IMG/VR virus record: IMGVR_UViG_3300042987_001511
Coordinates: 1 to 48,276 of that record
Length of the DNA: 48,276 nucleotides
Origin: a virus
Reading direction: 5' to 3' (one strand)
The notes under the pieces were generated by a model. That model did no database searches. It had not been told where the DNA came from and saw only the letters and a program-made list of their open reading frames with translations. Position numbers and translations under genes: made by a program. The stretch's first letter is position 1; the number at the start of each line of letters is the position of its first letter. Below are positions 8,642-17,325 of this stretch, piece after piece.

Positions 8642-9990
8642 TTATCAGCATTTCTCCTAAGGTTACTTCTTACGATCTCCGTTATTTTTCTCACAGCAAT
8701 TTCACTAGTGGGTCTCTTAAGAATTTCATAATTATGTTCTATAATAGGCTTTGCTTGCCTTCTAAAGTCTCTAATCTGATCTTGATTCCAACTACCAATC
8801 AATTGACAAACTGTTGCTATGCGTTGCATTCGCATGTTTGGATCTTCGATATCATCGTAATCTTCTGGCCAAAACTGATTGAAAGTTTTGAATCCCATTT
8901 CTCTTAATGATTTCAATGCACCGGGTACGCCCACTATAATAAAAGGATGCTTTTCTTTTAATGGCTTAAACGATTTCTCTGTTAGTGTTACTTCAGGAAG
9001 ATCCCAATTAGTTTCAGTAACAATACTTACTAGACTGTTATGATAGTAAGGTCTAGTTTGACTATCTAAATCTTCGCACATTGCATTAATGTTTGTTGCA
9101 CCATCAATTACTAATGGCAACTTAGCATTAAAATCATCAATGTCTTGAGGTGTTATACCTAAATAAGAAACAGTAGTATGATGAAATGAATCTCTAAAAA
9201 TTGCATCTTGTTTCTCAGGATCACGTAAGTTAAAACTTATATAACTTCTATCTACTAACCCTGCTTTAAACAATGCCAAACTAAGTTGTGTTCTATGTGT
9301 TCTGAATCTACGATTCCACATTAAGAATAACTTTTCAGGAACAAAATTTTCATCGTAAGGTGGTTCTGATACTGATCCATTTTCAATGTTAGTAGCAAAT
9401 ATTTGCTGACTTGATGGATAAGAAATTACTCTCATACGATTCAATGGATCGTTAGGAACTCTAAATTTTTGGCAGTAGCGTTCATATAAATGATTAGCAT
9501 TCATACATCCTGTCATATAAATTATTTTATTAAGTGGTAAACCACAACTGTCTCTAAAATAACTTGTAATAGAACGTATATCATTGTCTGACATGAATGC
9601 TTCAACACTCAAATCTACTAATATATACCCATTTGAATTTCTTACTAAATGACGTAAGTGATAAGGCATATGTGAGAATTCTAACAATCCTGTGCCACCT
9701 ACAAAGTAACGTTCAAATGGAATTCTCCAAGCCAATGAGAATGGAAATACAAAAGGACGCTCATCATCTATTTCAATAGATTGTGCAGGATATAATTCAT
9801 ATGAATGTTTGCGGTGTCTAAACAATCTATTCCATAGATCATCTGCCCACCAATGTCTAGAAGTTGTTTGACCACCTTCTGCAACTTGTGCGAAACTCAA
9901 CACATGTGGGAGTTCTGTGTTCCATATAGGACCGCGAGGACCAATCCAACTGTAAACTACTTTGATTCTCTCTTTTTCTAAGTCTGTCAT
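8638..9990 (-). CDS. Glycosyltransferase-like protein, paralogue of 3716-4855
   Basis: The protein has 450 residues and no membrane segment. Residues from ~219 (LFLMWNRRFRTHR) and ~336 (LTEKSFKPLKEKHPFII, then GALKSLREMGFKTF and YDDIEDP near 377) match the architecture of the protein at 3716-4855. The C-terminal block is the likely nucleotide-sugar-binding half of a GT-B fold, GT10/fucosyltransferase-like by memory of the family. The ~200-residue N-terminal part has no relative in the window and may recognise the acceptor. It sits directly before the GDP-sugar epimerase with an ATGA overlap, so a GDP-L-galactose-type donor is a reasonable guess. The ATG has no Shine-Dalgarno; instead GATAAATA lies six bases upstream. 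Confidence 0.75.
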   Translation of the reverse strand: MTDLEKERIKVVYSWIGPRGPIWNTELPHVLSFAQVAEGGQTTSRHWWADDLWNRLFRHRKHSYELYPAQSIEIDDERPFVFPFSLAWRIPFERYFVGGTGLLEFSHMPYHLRHLVRNSNGYILVDLSVEAFMSDNDIRSITSYFRDSCGLPLNKIIYMTGCMNANHLYERYCQKFRVPNDPLNRMRVISYPSSQQIFATNIENGSVSEPPYDENFVPEKLFLMWNRRFRTHRTQLSLALFKAGLVDRSYISFNLRDPEKQDAIFRDSFHHTTVSYLGITPQDIDDFNAKLPLVIDGATNINAMCEDLDSQTRPYYHNSLVSIVTETNWDLPEVTLTEKSFKPLKEKHPFIIVGVPGALKSLREMGFKTFNQFWPEDYDDIEDPNMRMQRIATVCQLIGSWNQDQIRDFRRQAKPIIEHNYEILKRPTSEIAVRKITEIVRSNLRRNADK

Positions 9991-9995
9991 GATTT

Positions 9996-10967
9996 TTATT
10001 TATCTAGTGTAAATTTTGGTATGATGATATCAGTTCCACACATGCACATTTCTTTTTTACATGTGATTTGCTTAGGACCTACTCTGCTGATATCATCTAG
10101 TATATGCCCTACATGTCCACCTAACCCACAACTGGCTAGACTAACATCGCCCACTGTATTAATAAAGATACAGTCACCTACGTTACAACGCCAACCACTA
10201 AAGAAGTTTTGTCCGTTAACAATTAAATCGTTAGCGTTACAGACTGTAGTAGATTGGTCTTGATATCTATTATAACTTACTGTATACTCTGTGCGTTTAC
10301 CGGGCTTGTCTTTAGTAAACTGCATTTCAATATTGTGCGTCTTAAAAAATTCTGTTTTTGCAGGATCCTTATATTGCCACGGACCAGTAACGTGATTCAA
10401 CTCATCGTATAATGGAGTCCATTCAATAAAGTAATTAGGCATTACAGTCTTTAGATGTTCTGCAAAGTCTACAACTTCCCAAAAACGTTCTTCATGCATG
10501 AGCATCTTTGTACTGAGATAGTTTACACGTTCGCATAAGAAAATGCTATTCTCTTCATAACGTTTCTTATCAGCAAACTCTACGTGAAAACTAGCAACAA
10601 TATCATCAAACAAATGATGGTGTTTTTCCCACCATGCTAGTGGACGACTTAAGTTAGTATTGACTGCTAATGTAGATTGGGGAAGGGCTTCATGTATCCA
10701 TTCACAGATAGGTATGAAGTTGCGCCAAGCAGTAGGTTCACCGCCACTAAAGAAAAACTTAAAGTGTTTGTATCCTGCTTTCTTATAACGACCAACAATC
10801 GTTTCTAAGTTAGCAAGATATTTGTCTAAGTTTCCATTATTAGGATTTTCACCGCCCCAATTACCAGGGTTGCAGTAACTACAGCGAAAGTTACAATAGT
10901 TATTAACTTGCCAAGTTACTGCAATATATGGTTCGGGAGCAAAGATTTCTATTAACTTGCTGCCCAC
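9996..10967 (-). CDS. Radical SAM protein with C-terminal SPASM-like domain
   Basis: The 323-residue protein starts at GTG (10965-10967), supported by AGAGG seven bases upstream. The radical SAM cluster motif is C25, C29, C32 in NNYCNFRCSYC, followed by FSGGEPTAW, the SAM-binding GGEP motif. The last ~60 residues carry a second set of cysteines (WRCNVGDCIF, SCGLGG, ITCKKEMCMCG), the arrangement of a SPASM/twitch auxiliary Fe-S domain. Families with this layout oxidise or cross-link peptides, or oxidise sugars and alcohols. Unlike the five genes before it in the operon, its auxiliary cysteines are at the C-terminus. It overlaps the previous gene by 16 bases. Family sure; substrate unknown. Confidence 0.88.
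   Translation of the reverse strand: MGSKLIEIFAPEPYIAVTWQVNNYCNFRCSYCNPGNWGGENPNNGNLDKYLANLETIVGRYKKAGYKHFKFFFSGGEPTAWRNFIPICEWIHEALPQSTLAVNTNLSRPLAWWEKHHHLFDDIVASFHVEFADKKRYEENSIFLCERVNYLSTKMLMHEERFWEVVDFAEHLKTVMPNYFIEWTPLYDELNHVTGPWQYKDPAKTEFFKTHNIEMQFTKDKPGKRTEYTVSYNRYQDQSTTVCNANDLIVNGQNFFSGWRCNVGDCIFINTVGDVSLASCGLGGHVGHILDDISRVGPKQITCKKEMCMCGTDIIIPKFTLDK
9997..10004 (-). promoter_or_regulatory. Late-promoter-like GATAAATA close to a start codon
   Basis: On the minus strand GATAAATA fits the NATAAATA form of T4-like cyanophage late promoters. It encodes the last residues of the radical SAM gene, with the stop TAA at 9996-9998 overlapping its end. Only six bases separate it from the ATG at 9990. 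A T4-type start about six bases downstream would give an almost leaderless mRNA. It could also be a chance match inside coding sequence. Confidence 0.4.
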
Positions 10968-12223
10968 TCATACACCTCTTTAATTTCTGGAACAAGGTCT
11001 TCAAACTTTTCATCACGGAACTGATCTAATTCATCATTGAATTGTTTAAATTCTAATATACCACCCTTGTTCTCATCTCCAACACTAAGATTATAAATGA
11101 TCATTTTGAAACCATTATAGATATCAATGTTGTCTTTATACCTTTCTTGATATACACGATACAATTCGACTAGTCTACGCTTAACGTGCTTAGGTAATAT
11201 CATGATATTAGCATACCATGGGTTAGTAGCAAGATTGAATCTTGGGCTACTCTTAGTATCGATAAAGCCGTTATCAACCATGTAATCAAAAAAGTCAGGA
11301 AAATCAAAGACGTTCCAGATGGAAATTGTTGGAGTGATCTGAAACTGAGCATGAGGTACTTGCTCTTTTACTTCTTTGATATTCCTGACGATCCTATCCC
11401 AATCGGTGCCTTTTCTAATGCACTCTGCAACTTCACCATGAGCATCTAAACTAGCCCATATTTTAAGTTGTGGGAACTTTTTCCAATAAGCAATCAAGTC
11501 AACATCTTTCTTATATTTCAAACTACTAAAGTTTGTTGTATAAGTTAATTCAACTTGGTCGCACAAATCGTTCTCTACCCAATAATCTAAACACTCATAG
11601 TGTTCAGGGGTAATGATAATTTCGCCACCTGCGAAATAAACTTCTGTTACGTCACGTAAGTATGGCTTTAGTTTAGCCATAAACTGTTGGTCTTCGTTGT
11701 TGTTAATAACAATCTTTTGATTAGGGAAATACTTCTTAAACATCTCTTCCCCACGATTGTCCATAAACTCTTGCGCCCACTGACTTGAGCAACTAGGTCC
11801 ACAACTGCGACATTTCATGTTACATAGATTACTGAAACGTATGTCCATGTACTTCATCTCAAACTCTTTGAGACTGCCATCATCGTTAGTATTGTCAACG
11901 ATATAATCTACATAATCTAGACCCTTGCGCTTATTGTGACTTTGACGCATAGTCCAAGTACCCATAAGTTCTAAGTCATAGCAACGTTTGCATGCCTCAA
12001 CATACTCATCGTTCATCATAGCCAAACGCATCTTTTTGTATTCTTCACTATTCATCATCTGAATAATTGATTCGTCTGATTTGATTTCTCCGACAGGCAT
12101 GTTACTGTCTGCTACACAGCAGGGCAATACACGCTTATCTGGCCATGCATGAAAATGCACCCAGGGCAATACACAAAAATGTTTGCCATTTTCTACTAGA
12201 TTTTTTACAACTTCCTTTTCCAT
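10952..12223 (-). CDS. Radical SAM protein with N-terminal twitch-like cysteine domain (array member 5)
   Basis: ATG at 12223 (423 residues) has GGAG five bases upstream. The in-frame GTG at 12229 overlaps that GGAG and is not chosen. An N-terminal domain has Cys17 (FCVLPWVH), Cys35-Cys36 (LPCC) and Cys78/Cys81 (CKRC), enough for an extra Fe-S cluster. The radical SAM motif is C134, C138, C141 in SNLCNMKCRSC, followed by YFAGGEIIITPEHY, where the usual GGEP is GGEI. It is a paralogue of the next three upstream genes but the most diverged in its middle part. It overlaps the SPASM gene at its 3' end by 16 bases. Function not known; the family is seen in phage and bacterial surface-glycan loci. 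Confidence 0.87.
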   Translation of the reverse strand: MEKEVVKNLVENGKHFCVLPWVHFHAWPDKRVLPCCVADSNMPVGEIKSDESIIQMMNSEEYKKMRLAMMNDEYVEACKRCYDLELMGTWTMRQSHNKRKGLDYVDYIVDNTNDDGSLKEFEMKYMDIRFSNLCNMKCRSCGPSCSSQWAQEFMDNRGEEMFKKYFPNQKIVINNNEDQQFMAKLKPYLRDVTEVYFAGGEIIITPEHYECLDYWVENDLCDQVELTYTTNFSSLKYKKDVDLIAYWKKFPQLKIWASLDAHGEVAECIRKGTDWDRIVRNIKEVKEQVPHAQFQITPTISIWNVFDFPDFFDYMVDNGFIDTKSSPRFNLATNPWYANIMILPKHVKRRLVELYRVYQERYKDNIDIYNGFKMIIYNLSVGDENKGGILEFKQFNDELDQFRDEKFEDLVPEIKEVYEWAAS

Positions 12224-12225
12224 TG

Positions 12226-13455
12226 TCACTCCAACAAGTCTTGTAATTTATTTAATTCGGGGAACACTTCCCAGAAGTTTTCTTCACGTATTCTATCGAT
12301 TGAACCGGTATGCATTAAGAAACTTTCACGCACCTCGCTCCATTGATCCCTATCACTAGCAAAGTTTACTGCATCACGCACTAGTCGTGACAGGCTAGTT
12401 CCATCACCGTCATTATTATCAGCCCATTTCAATGCACTTTCGGCAGCAGGGCCCTTTAATTCTTTAGGTAATGACTTAGCGCAATAATAAGAAGGATGAA
12501 CAGCCAAGTACAATGAATGATACCAATCTTCTCTACGAACGATATTTTTCTCTTTAAGGTACTGATAAAATTCTCCTATTGTAGGGTAGTTAAAAATACT
12601 AAACACAGTATTCATTTGGAAACTGATATAGTCAAGTTCTCTAAAAGTAAGCAAGTTACTTTCTACTTTACCCCAATCAGTTCCCTTACGCAACCATTCA
12701 GCACGTTCACCGTAATGGTCAATACTGCAACTTAGTTCAATCTTTTTAAAATGCTTCCATAAGTCTAATATGTCATGCTTTTTGTATTTGATATTGCTTG
12801 CGTTTGTATTATATCGCAATGTGATATCAGTTCTACCCAAACGAATCATCTCTTCAAGCATTGTGTAATGTTCATCAGTGATGAGTGGCTCGCCTCCTGC
12901 AAAGTAGGCTAGATCAATGTGTTCAATATGTGTTAATACTTCTTCCAATACTTTGCCATTGCCATCATCTACGTGAATGACAACAGGATGTTTTGGATCA
13001 AAGTTCTTTTGCATTTCAGCACCCCATTGACTGCTGAACTCGCTACCACATGTGCGACATTTGAAGTTACAGATATTACTAAAGCGAATATCAAAGTAAC
13101 GCATTTTAAATTCGTCTACTGTTCCATCTTCTTTAGTAGTTGGAACAACTTCGTCAAAGTACTTTGCAAAATGCTCTTTGCTGTAGTTTCTAAAACTATG
13201 CGGGCCCGCTTCTTCGTGCTTGTAACAGAAATCGCAAATATTATTCTTACGTTCGTTTAGCATATCTAAACGTAATTCTTTCATCTTTGGACTGTTAAAG
13301 ATTTGCTTTAGTGTATGCTCTTTAGTATTACCAACTGGTTTAGTATAGTCATTACTACAGCAAGGGTATACATCTCCCTTAGGAGTAGCATTCAAATGCA
13401 CCCAAGGAAACATGCAAAATGTTTTACTTTCGTTTAATAAGAAGTCTTTGTTCAT
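12226..13455 (-). CDS. Radical SAM protein with N-terminal twitch-like cysteine domain (array member 4)
   Basis: The 409 residues carry N-terminal Cys14 (FCMFPWVHL), Cys32-Cys33 (YPCC) and Cys74/Cys77 (ICDFC), then the radical SAM motif C129, C133, C136 in SNICNFKCRTC and YFAGGEPLITDEHY. The C-terminus IREENFWEVFPEL parallels LRGEDLLKVFPEL and IRSEDFTKVFPEI in the next two proteins upstream, so these three are close paralogues. The start overlaps the previous stop as ATGA (13452-13455). The Cys-rich N-terminal domain precedes the SAM core, the reverse of classic SPASM proteins. Substrate unknown. Confidence 0.88.
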   Translation of the reverse strand: MNKDFLLNESKTFCMFPWVHLNATPKGDVYPCCSNDYTKPVGNTKEHTLKQIFNSPKMKELRLDMLNERKNNICDFCYKHEEAGPHSFRNYSKEHFAKYFDEVVPTTKEDGTVDEFKMRYFDIRFSNICNFKCRTCGSEFSSQWGAEMQKNFDPKHPVVIHVDDGNGKVLEEVLTHIEHIDLAYFAGGEPLITDEHYTMLEEMIRLGRTDITLRYNTNASNIKYKKHDILDLWKHFKKIELSCSIDHYGERAEWLRKGTDWGKVESNLLTFRELDYISFQMNTVFSIFNYPTIGEFYQYLKEKNIVRREDWYHSLYLAVHPSYYCAKSLPKELKGPAAESALKWADNNDGDGTSLSRLVRDAVNFASDRDQWSEVRESFLMHTGSIDRIREENFWEVFPELNKLQDLLE

Positions 13456-14678
13456 ATAATTAATAATGCCAATTCAGGAAATACCTTAAGCAAATCTTCA
13501 CCTCGTAATCTATCACGTAACCAACTATACTTGATAAAGTCATATTTGTTTTCTTCCCAAGTATGTGCGCTGTTTGCAAAGTTGATAGCATAACGAACCT
13601 GTTTGGTTATCAATTCAAACTGCTTCCAGTTGTCACAAAACTGTTCTATGTTTGGTTGCATACCCTCTTTCAATGACTGAGGTAATGTAGTTGCACAATA
13701 GAAACTAGGATTGGCTGTTAAACAAAGATAGTGATTTGTATCTTCTTTAAATATGATATTCTTTTGTATCAGATAGTTATAGAAGTCATGTATAGTTAAG
13801 TAGTTAAACACACTTAGTACGGTGCTTACACTAAACAATACCTGACGCATTTTTCTAAATTGCAGTAAGTTGCTTTCTACTACACCCCAATCAGTACCAT
13901 GACGTATAAGTTCGGCACGTTCACCAAAATGATCTATGCTACATGCTACTTCGATGTGACTAAACTTATTCCATAAGTCAATTAAGTTTCTGCCTTTGAA
14001 ATGTATATTACTAGCGTTGGTATTATAACGTAACTTGATATCTGTTCTACCACGTTTAATTATTTCTTCTAGTATAATATAATGTTCATCAGTAATCAGT
14101 GGCTCGCCACCCGCAAAGTAAACCATGTCAGCATGATCCAAATGCTCTAATACTTCTTCAAGCACCTTACCCTTACCATCATCAACGTGTAACACGATAA
14201 AGTCATGCTTACCTAACTTACGTTCTTCGGCTGCAAACTGACTGCTACACTCACTACCACACGTGCGGCATGCAAAGTTGCAGATATTACTAAAACGTAT
14301 GTCAATCATACGCATTTTGAATTCATCTACTGATCCATCACTCCATGTCTGTGTAACAACATCATCAAAGTACTTGCCAAATATATCTTTGCTATAATTT
14401 CTATAACTATTTGGAGAGTTCTCTTCCATCTTATAGCAACCATTACACATTTCGTTAGGCGTGTCACTCAACATATCCAGTCGTAGTTTTTTAGTTTGCT
14501 CAGAGTTGAATATTTCTTTTAATGTTTTTTCTTTTGCATTACCCAACTTTTGTGTCTGTGTCGTTGTGCAACAAGGATATACATCTCCACGTGGGCTTGC
14601 ATATAAATGCATCCAAGGGAACATGCAAAATGTTTTACTTTCTTTTAAGTAGTAATCTTTATCTTTTATACCGGCCAT
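13452..14678 (-). CDS. Radical SAM protein with N-terminal twitch-like cysteine domain (array member 3)
   Basis: This 408-residue protein is the nearest relative of its downstream neighbour. It has N-terminal Cys18 (FCMFPWMHL), Cys36-Cys37 (YPCC) and Cys78/Cys81 (CNGC), the radical SAM cysteines C133, C137, C140 in SNICNFACRTC, and YFAGGEPLITDEHY. SIDHFGERAELIRHGTDW recurs nearly unchanged in the paralogues (SIDHYGERAEWLRKGTDW, SIDHVGERAEYIRHGTDW) and probably shapes the active site of the barrel. It overlaps the previous gene by 13 bases and the next by four. All cluster ligands are present, so it should be active. Reaction unknown. Confidence 0.88.
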   Translation of the reverse strand: MAGIKDKDYYLKESKTFCMFPWMHLYASPRGDVYPCCTTTQTQKLGNAKEKTLKEIFNSEQTKKLRLDMLSDTPNEMCNGCYKMEENSPNSYRNYSKDIFGKYFDDVVTQTWSDGSVDEFKMRMIDIRFSNICNFACRTCGSECSSQFAAEERKLGKHDFIVLHVDDGKGKVLEEVLEHLDHADMVYFAGGEPLITDEHYIILEEIIKRGRTDIKLRYNTNASNIHFKGRNLIDLWNKFSHIEVACSIDHFGERAELIRHGTDWGVVESNLLQFRKMRQVLFSVSTVLSVFNYLTIHDFYNYLIQKNIIFKEDTNHYLCLTANPSFYCATTLPQSLKEGMQPNIEQFCDNWKQFELITKQVRYAINFANSAHTWEENKYDFIKYSWLRDRLRGEDLLKVFPELALLII

Positions 14679-15958
14679 AATTTTACTCTATCTGGTCTTA
14701 ATAGATTACCTATCTCAGGAAATACCTTAGTGAAATCTTCACTTCTAATTCTATCCAAACGTGACACCTCTTCTCTAAATTTAGCCTTTTGTGCATCCCA
14801 TGTATTTTGTGAGAATACCCACTGAGTAGTATCTGACAATTGTTTAATCTTATCTTGACCAAACCCATGTGAATGCATGTATTGAATTGCTTGTTGCATG
14901 CTTACATTGCCACGTTCTTTATAGTCAGGTGGCAATATGTGACATGTTAAATGCTCAGGGGTAGACATGTTATATACAGTGTAAATGCTATCCTTTGCTG
15001 AATACAATTTTTTATCTATCAAATACTTGTAGAAATCAAATATTGTAAGATAGTTGAATACACTTAATACCGTGTTAATCTGAATTGTAATAAAGTTTTG
15101 TTTCTTAGCGTTTAAGAAATTAGTTTCTACTACGCCCCAATCAGTGCCGTGTCTGATATATTCTGCACGTTCACCAACATGGTCGATGCTAGCATAGATG
15201 TTTACACCACTCTTAAAGTTTTTCCATAATGACAATAAATCCTTATCTTTAAACTTCAAGTTACTCATATTGGTATTGTAACGCAACTTAATATTAGTGC
15301 GTTTACGTTTAATCATTTCTTCTAATAAGATGTAATGTTCTTCTGTTATTAATGGTTCACCGCCTGCAAAGTATGCAGTTTCCATATGATCAATCTGTTC
15401 AATAACATCATTCAAAAATGCTTTGTTATCATTTTTAGGGTGAACTTTAGCATACCATACATTATTCTTTAAATCTTCTTGTTCCCACTGAGTGCTGAAT
15501 GCTGACCCGCATGTACGACATTTGAAATTACAAATGTTACTGAATCGTATATCAAAGTAACGCATCTTAAACTCAGACAATGAACCATCATCTAAGTTTG
15601 TAGTTTCAATGGCTTCCTCAAAATAACCACCCATTTCATCGTTAATCATTTGACGGAAACTTTTGATACCCTGCTCTTCGTGCTTATGGCATTTATTGCA
15701 TTCGTTGTTCTTTACACCCTTTAACATGTCCAATCGTAATTGATTCATCTTTGGACTGTTGACTAACTCCATCAAACCCTGTTTCTTAGCATCGCCAACA
15801 CCATCCTCAGTAGCACAACTCTCAGCGATACAGCAAGGAGCGGCAATACCCGTAGGTGTCGTATGTAAGTGCGTCCAAGGCACTATGCAAAAAGTGTCGC
15901 TCTTTTCTAGTAGCAACCTTCTTAAGAAAGTGGGTTTGTCCTGTTTGTTTCCTGACAT
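14666..15958 (-). CDS. Radical SAM protein with N-terminal twitch-like cysteine domain (array member 2)
   Basis: The 430-residue paralogue has N-terminal Cys24 (FCIVPWTHL), Cys42-Cys43 (APCC), an extra Cys48, and Cys87/Cys90 (CNKC). The radical SAM motif is C143, C147, C150 in SNICNFKCRTC, followed by YFAGGEPLITEEHY. The C-terminal IRSEDFTKVFPEI matches its neighbours. The chosen ATG lies 37 bases inside the previous gene; no good Shine-Dalgarno is seen, so translation is probably coupled to that gene. The start could be later, but the FC..PW block must be included. Substrate unknown. Confidence 0.87.
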   Translation of the reverse strand: MSGNKQDKPTFLRRLLLEKSDTFCIVPWTHLHTTPTGIAAPCCIAESCATEDGVGDAKKQGLMELVNSPKMNQLRLDMLKGVKNNECNKCHKHEEQGIKSFRQMINDEMGGYFEEAIETTNLDDGSLSEFKMRYFDIRFSNICNFKCRTCGSAFSTQWEQEDLKNNVWYAKVHPKNDNKAFLNDVIEQIDHMETAYFAGGEPLITEEHYILLEEMIKRKRTNIKLRYNTNMSNLKFKDKDLLSLWKNFKSGVNIYASIDHVGERAEYIRHGTDWGVVETNFLNAKKQNFITIQINTVLSVFNYLTIFDFYKYLIDKKLYSAKDSIYTVYNMSTPEHLTCHILPPDYKERGNVSMQQAIQYMHSHGFGQDKIKQLSDTTQWVFSQNTWDAQKAKFREEVSRLDRIRSEDFTKVFPEIGNLLRPDRVKLWPV

Positions 15959-17325
15959 AATCTATAAAAATCCATCATTTCGGGGAACACAGAAAGCATA
16001 TCTGTTTCTCTACGGTCATCTAACTCGTTGAACCAGTTATAGAAATCTCTGCGTCCTTCTATTAATTTATCTTCGCTGTAATGTGTTTCAGCCATGTAAT
16101 CTACTACACGTTTGAACTTTTCATATTCAATTGTAGTAAATGCGTCAGGACGTGAGTCATCGGTGTTTTCTTCCATAAACTTCAATGACTCATACATGTA
16201 TGGCATAAACTGCTCTTTGGGAAGTATATTCATATCATACTGAATAGGCTCACGCAAGTATGGTGTATCAAAGCGTACACGATGTTTATCGTTTGGTTTA
16301 TCATCATACCAACCATAATTCTTACGCCACTCTAAGAACTTCTCTAACAAACTCTTAAATGTTGTAACACTGAATATATTAAACGTAATCATAAACGTAA
16401 CTGGGCTGTTAGTACCCTGTAAATATGTATGGAAGTTCTTTTCCCACAATGTCAAATCTAATCCAGTACGTATATATTCAGCACGTTCGCCCCATGTATC
16501 CATACTAGTGAACATTTTGAAACTACGAATCTTGCCTTCATCTGTGAGTTTCTTTACCTTTTCAGCAAGACGTTCATACAATACAGTCTTTGTTCCAAAG
16601 TTACTATTGATGTTTAGTTCTAACCATGGCATAGGATCCTGATCAATCTGTTCTAGCAGTCTCCATGTGCTACTATGTAATGTAGGTTCGCCACCTGTTA
16701 CACGTAAGATATTCAATGTCTTACGCATCTCTGGCCACCACTCCCAAAACGCATCTACATATGGATTATCATCTTCACGTTGATATAACTTCATCCAATC
16801 AACATCACAACGGTGATTCTTTACGCTGGTTACAGGACCAAACTTCTCAATTTCTTTGTAGAAACTTGTGCTATACTTTGGATGACAGTATCCACACTTG
16901 AAGTTACATTCATTACCAAAGTTAATTTCAATGTACTCTGGATTAATGTTTTGATCCCACGGTCCCTTTGCTGTCTGTTCAAAACGTTCTTCAGTAAAGA
17001 TACTAGCGTTACGTATATGACGGTCGCTAATATAGTCAGGACCCATTGCTTCAATGTTCCAGCAATACTGACAACCTTCGGGCTTCTTGCCCTCAAGCAT
17101 CATCTGACGTTCTATTTTCTTTTCTTGTGTATTGTGTAACGCCGATGGGTTATCTGCCAACTCACTTAATGGAATCTTGTGTGGACGGGGATGATAACAA
17201 CTATGTGTCTCACCTGATTGCAAGTACATAGTAACGTGATGCCATTTTGCTAAACAAAATGTTGAACCTGCTTCACGCTCTACTACGACCTTAATGTCTT
17301 TAATTCTATTTGTTTCGTATGACAT
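15922..17325 (-). CDS. Radical SAM protein with N-terminal twitch-like cysteine domain (array member 1, divergent)
   Basis: This first gene of the five-gene array encodes 467 residues. The N-terminal cysteines are Cys24 (FCLAKWHHV), a single Cys43 where the paralogues have a CC pair (HSCYHP), and Cys85/Cys88 (CQYC). The radical SAM motif is C140, C144, C147 in GNECNFKCGYC, followed by VTGGEPTLHSSTW. The middle contains SMDTWGERAEYIRTGLD, aligning with SIDHxGERAExxRxGTDW of the others. The replacement of CC by CY and the different barrel end suggest another substrate or another cluster geometry. The start overlaps the preceding stop as TAATG (17325), and the 3' end overlaps the next gene by 37 bases. 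Confidence 0.87.
   Translation of the reverse strand: MSYETNRIKDIKVVVEREAGSTFCLAKWHHVTMYLQSGETHSCYHPRPHKIPLSELADNPSALHNTQEKKIERQMMLEGKKPEGCQYCWNIEAMGPDYISDRHIRNASIFTEERFEQTAKGPWDQNINPEYIEINFGNECNFKCGYCHPKYSTSFYKEIEKFGPVTSVKNHRCDVDWMKLYQREDDNPYVDAFWEWWPEMRKTLNILRVTGGEPTLHSSTWRLLEQIDQDPMPWLELNINSNFGTKTVLYERLAEKVKKLTDEGKIRSFKMFTSMDTWGERAEYIRTGLDLTLWEKNFHTYLQGTNSPVTFMITFNIFSVTTFKSLLEKFLEWRKNYGWYDDKPNDKHRVRFDTPYLREPIQYDMNILPKEQFMPYMYESLKFMEENTDDSRPDAFTTIEYEKFKRVVDYMAETHYSEDKLIEGRRDFYNWFNELDDRRETDMLSVFPEMMDFYRLCQETNRTNPLS

Noticed and set aside
16830-17096. 88-codon minus-strand frame inside the 467-aa radical SAM gene
   Set aside because: It is out of frame with a gene that has clear motifs across the same region, and it has no features of its own.
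10952-17325. A RiPP (modified peptide) operon
   Set aside because: Radical SAM/SPASM proteins often modify peptides, but no short precursor-like gene, leader-binding domain or peptide transporter was found nearby, and sugar enzymes are adjacent. It is not excluded for a virion protein as target.
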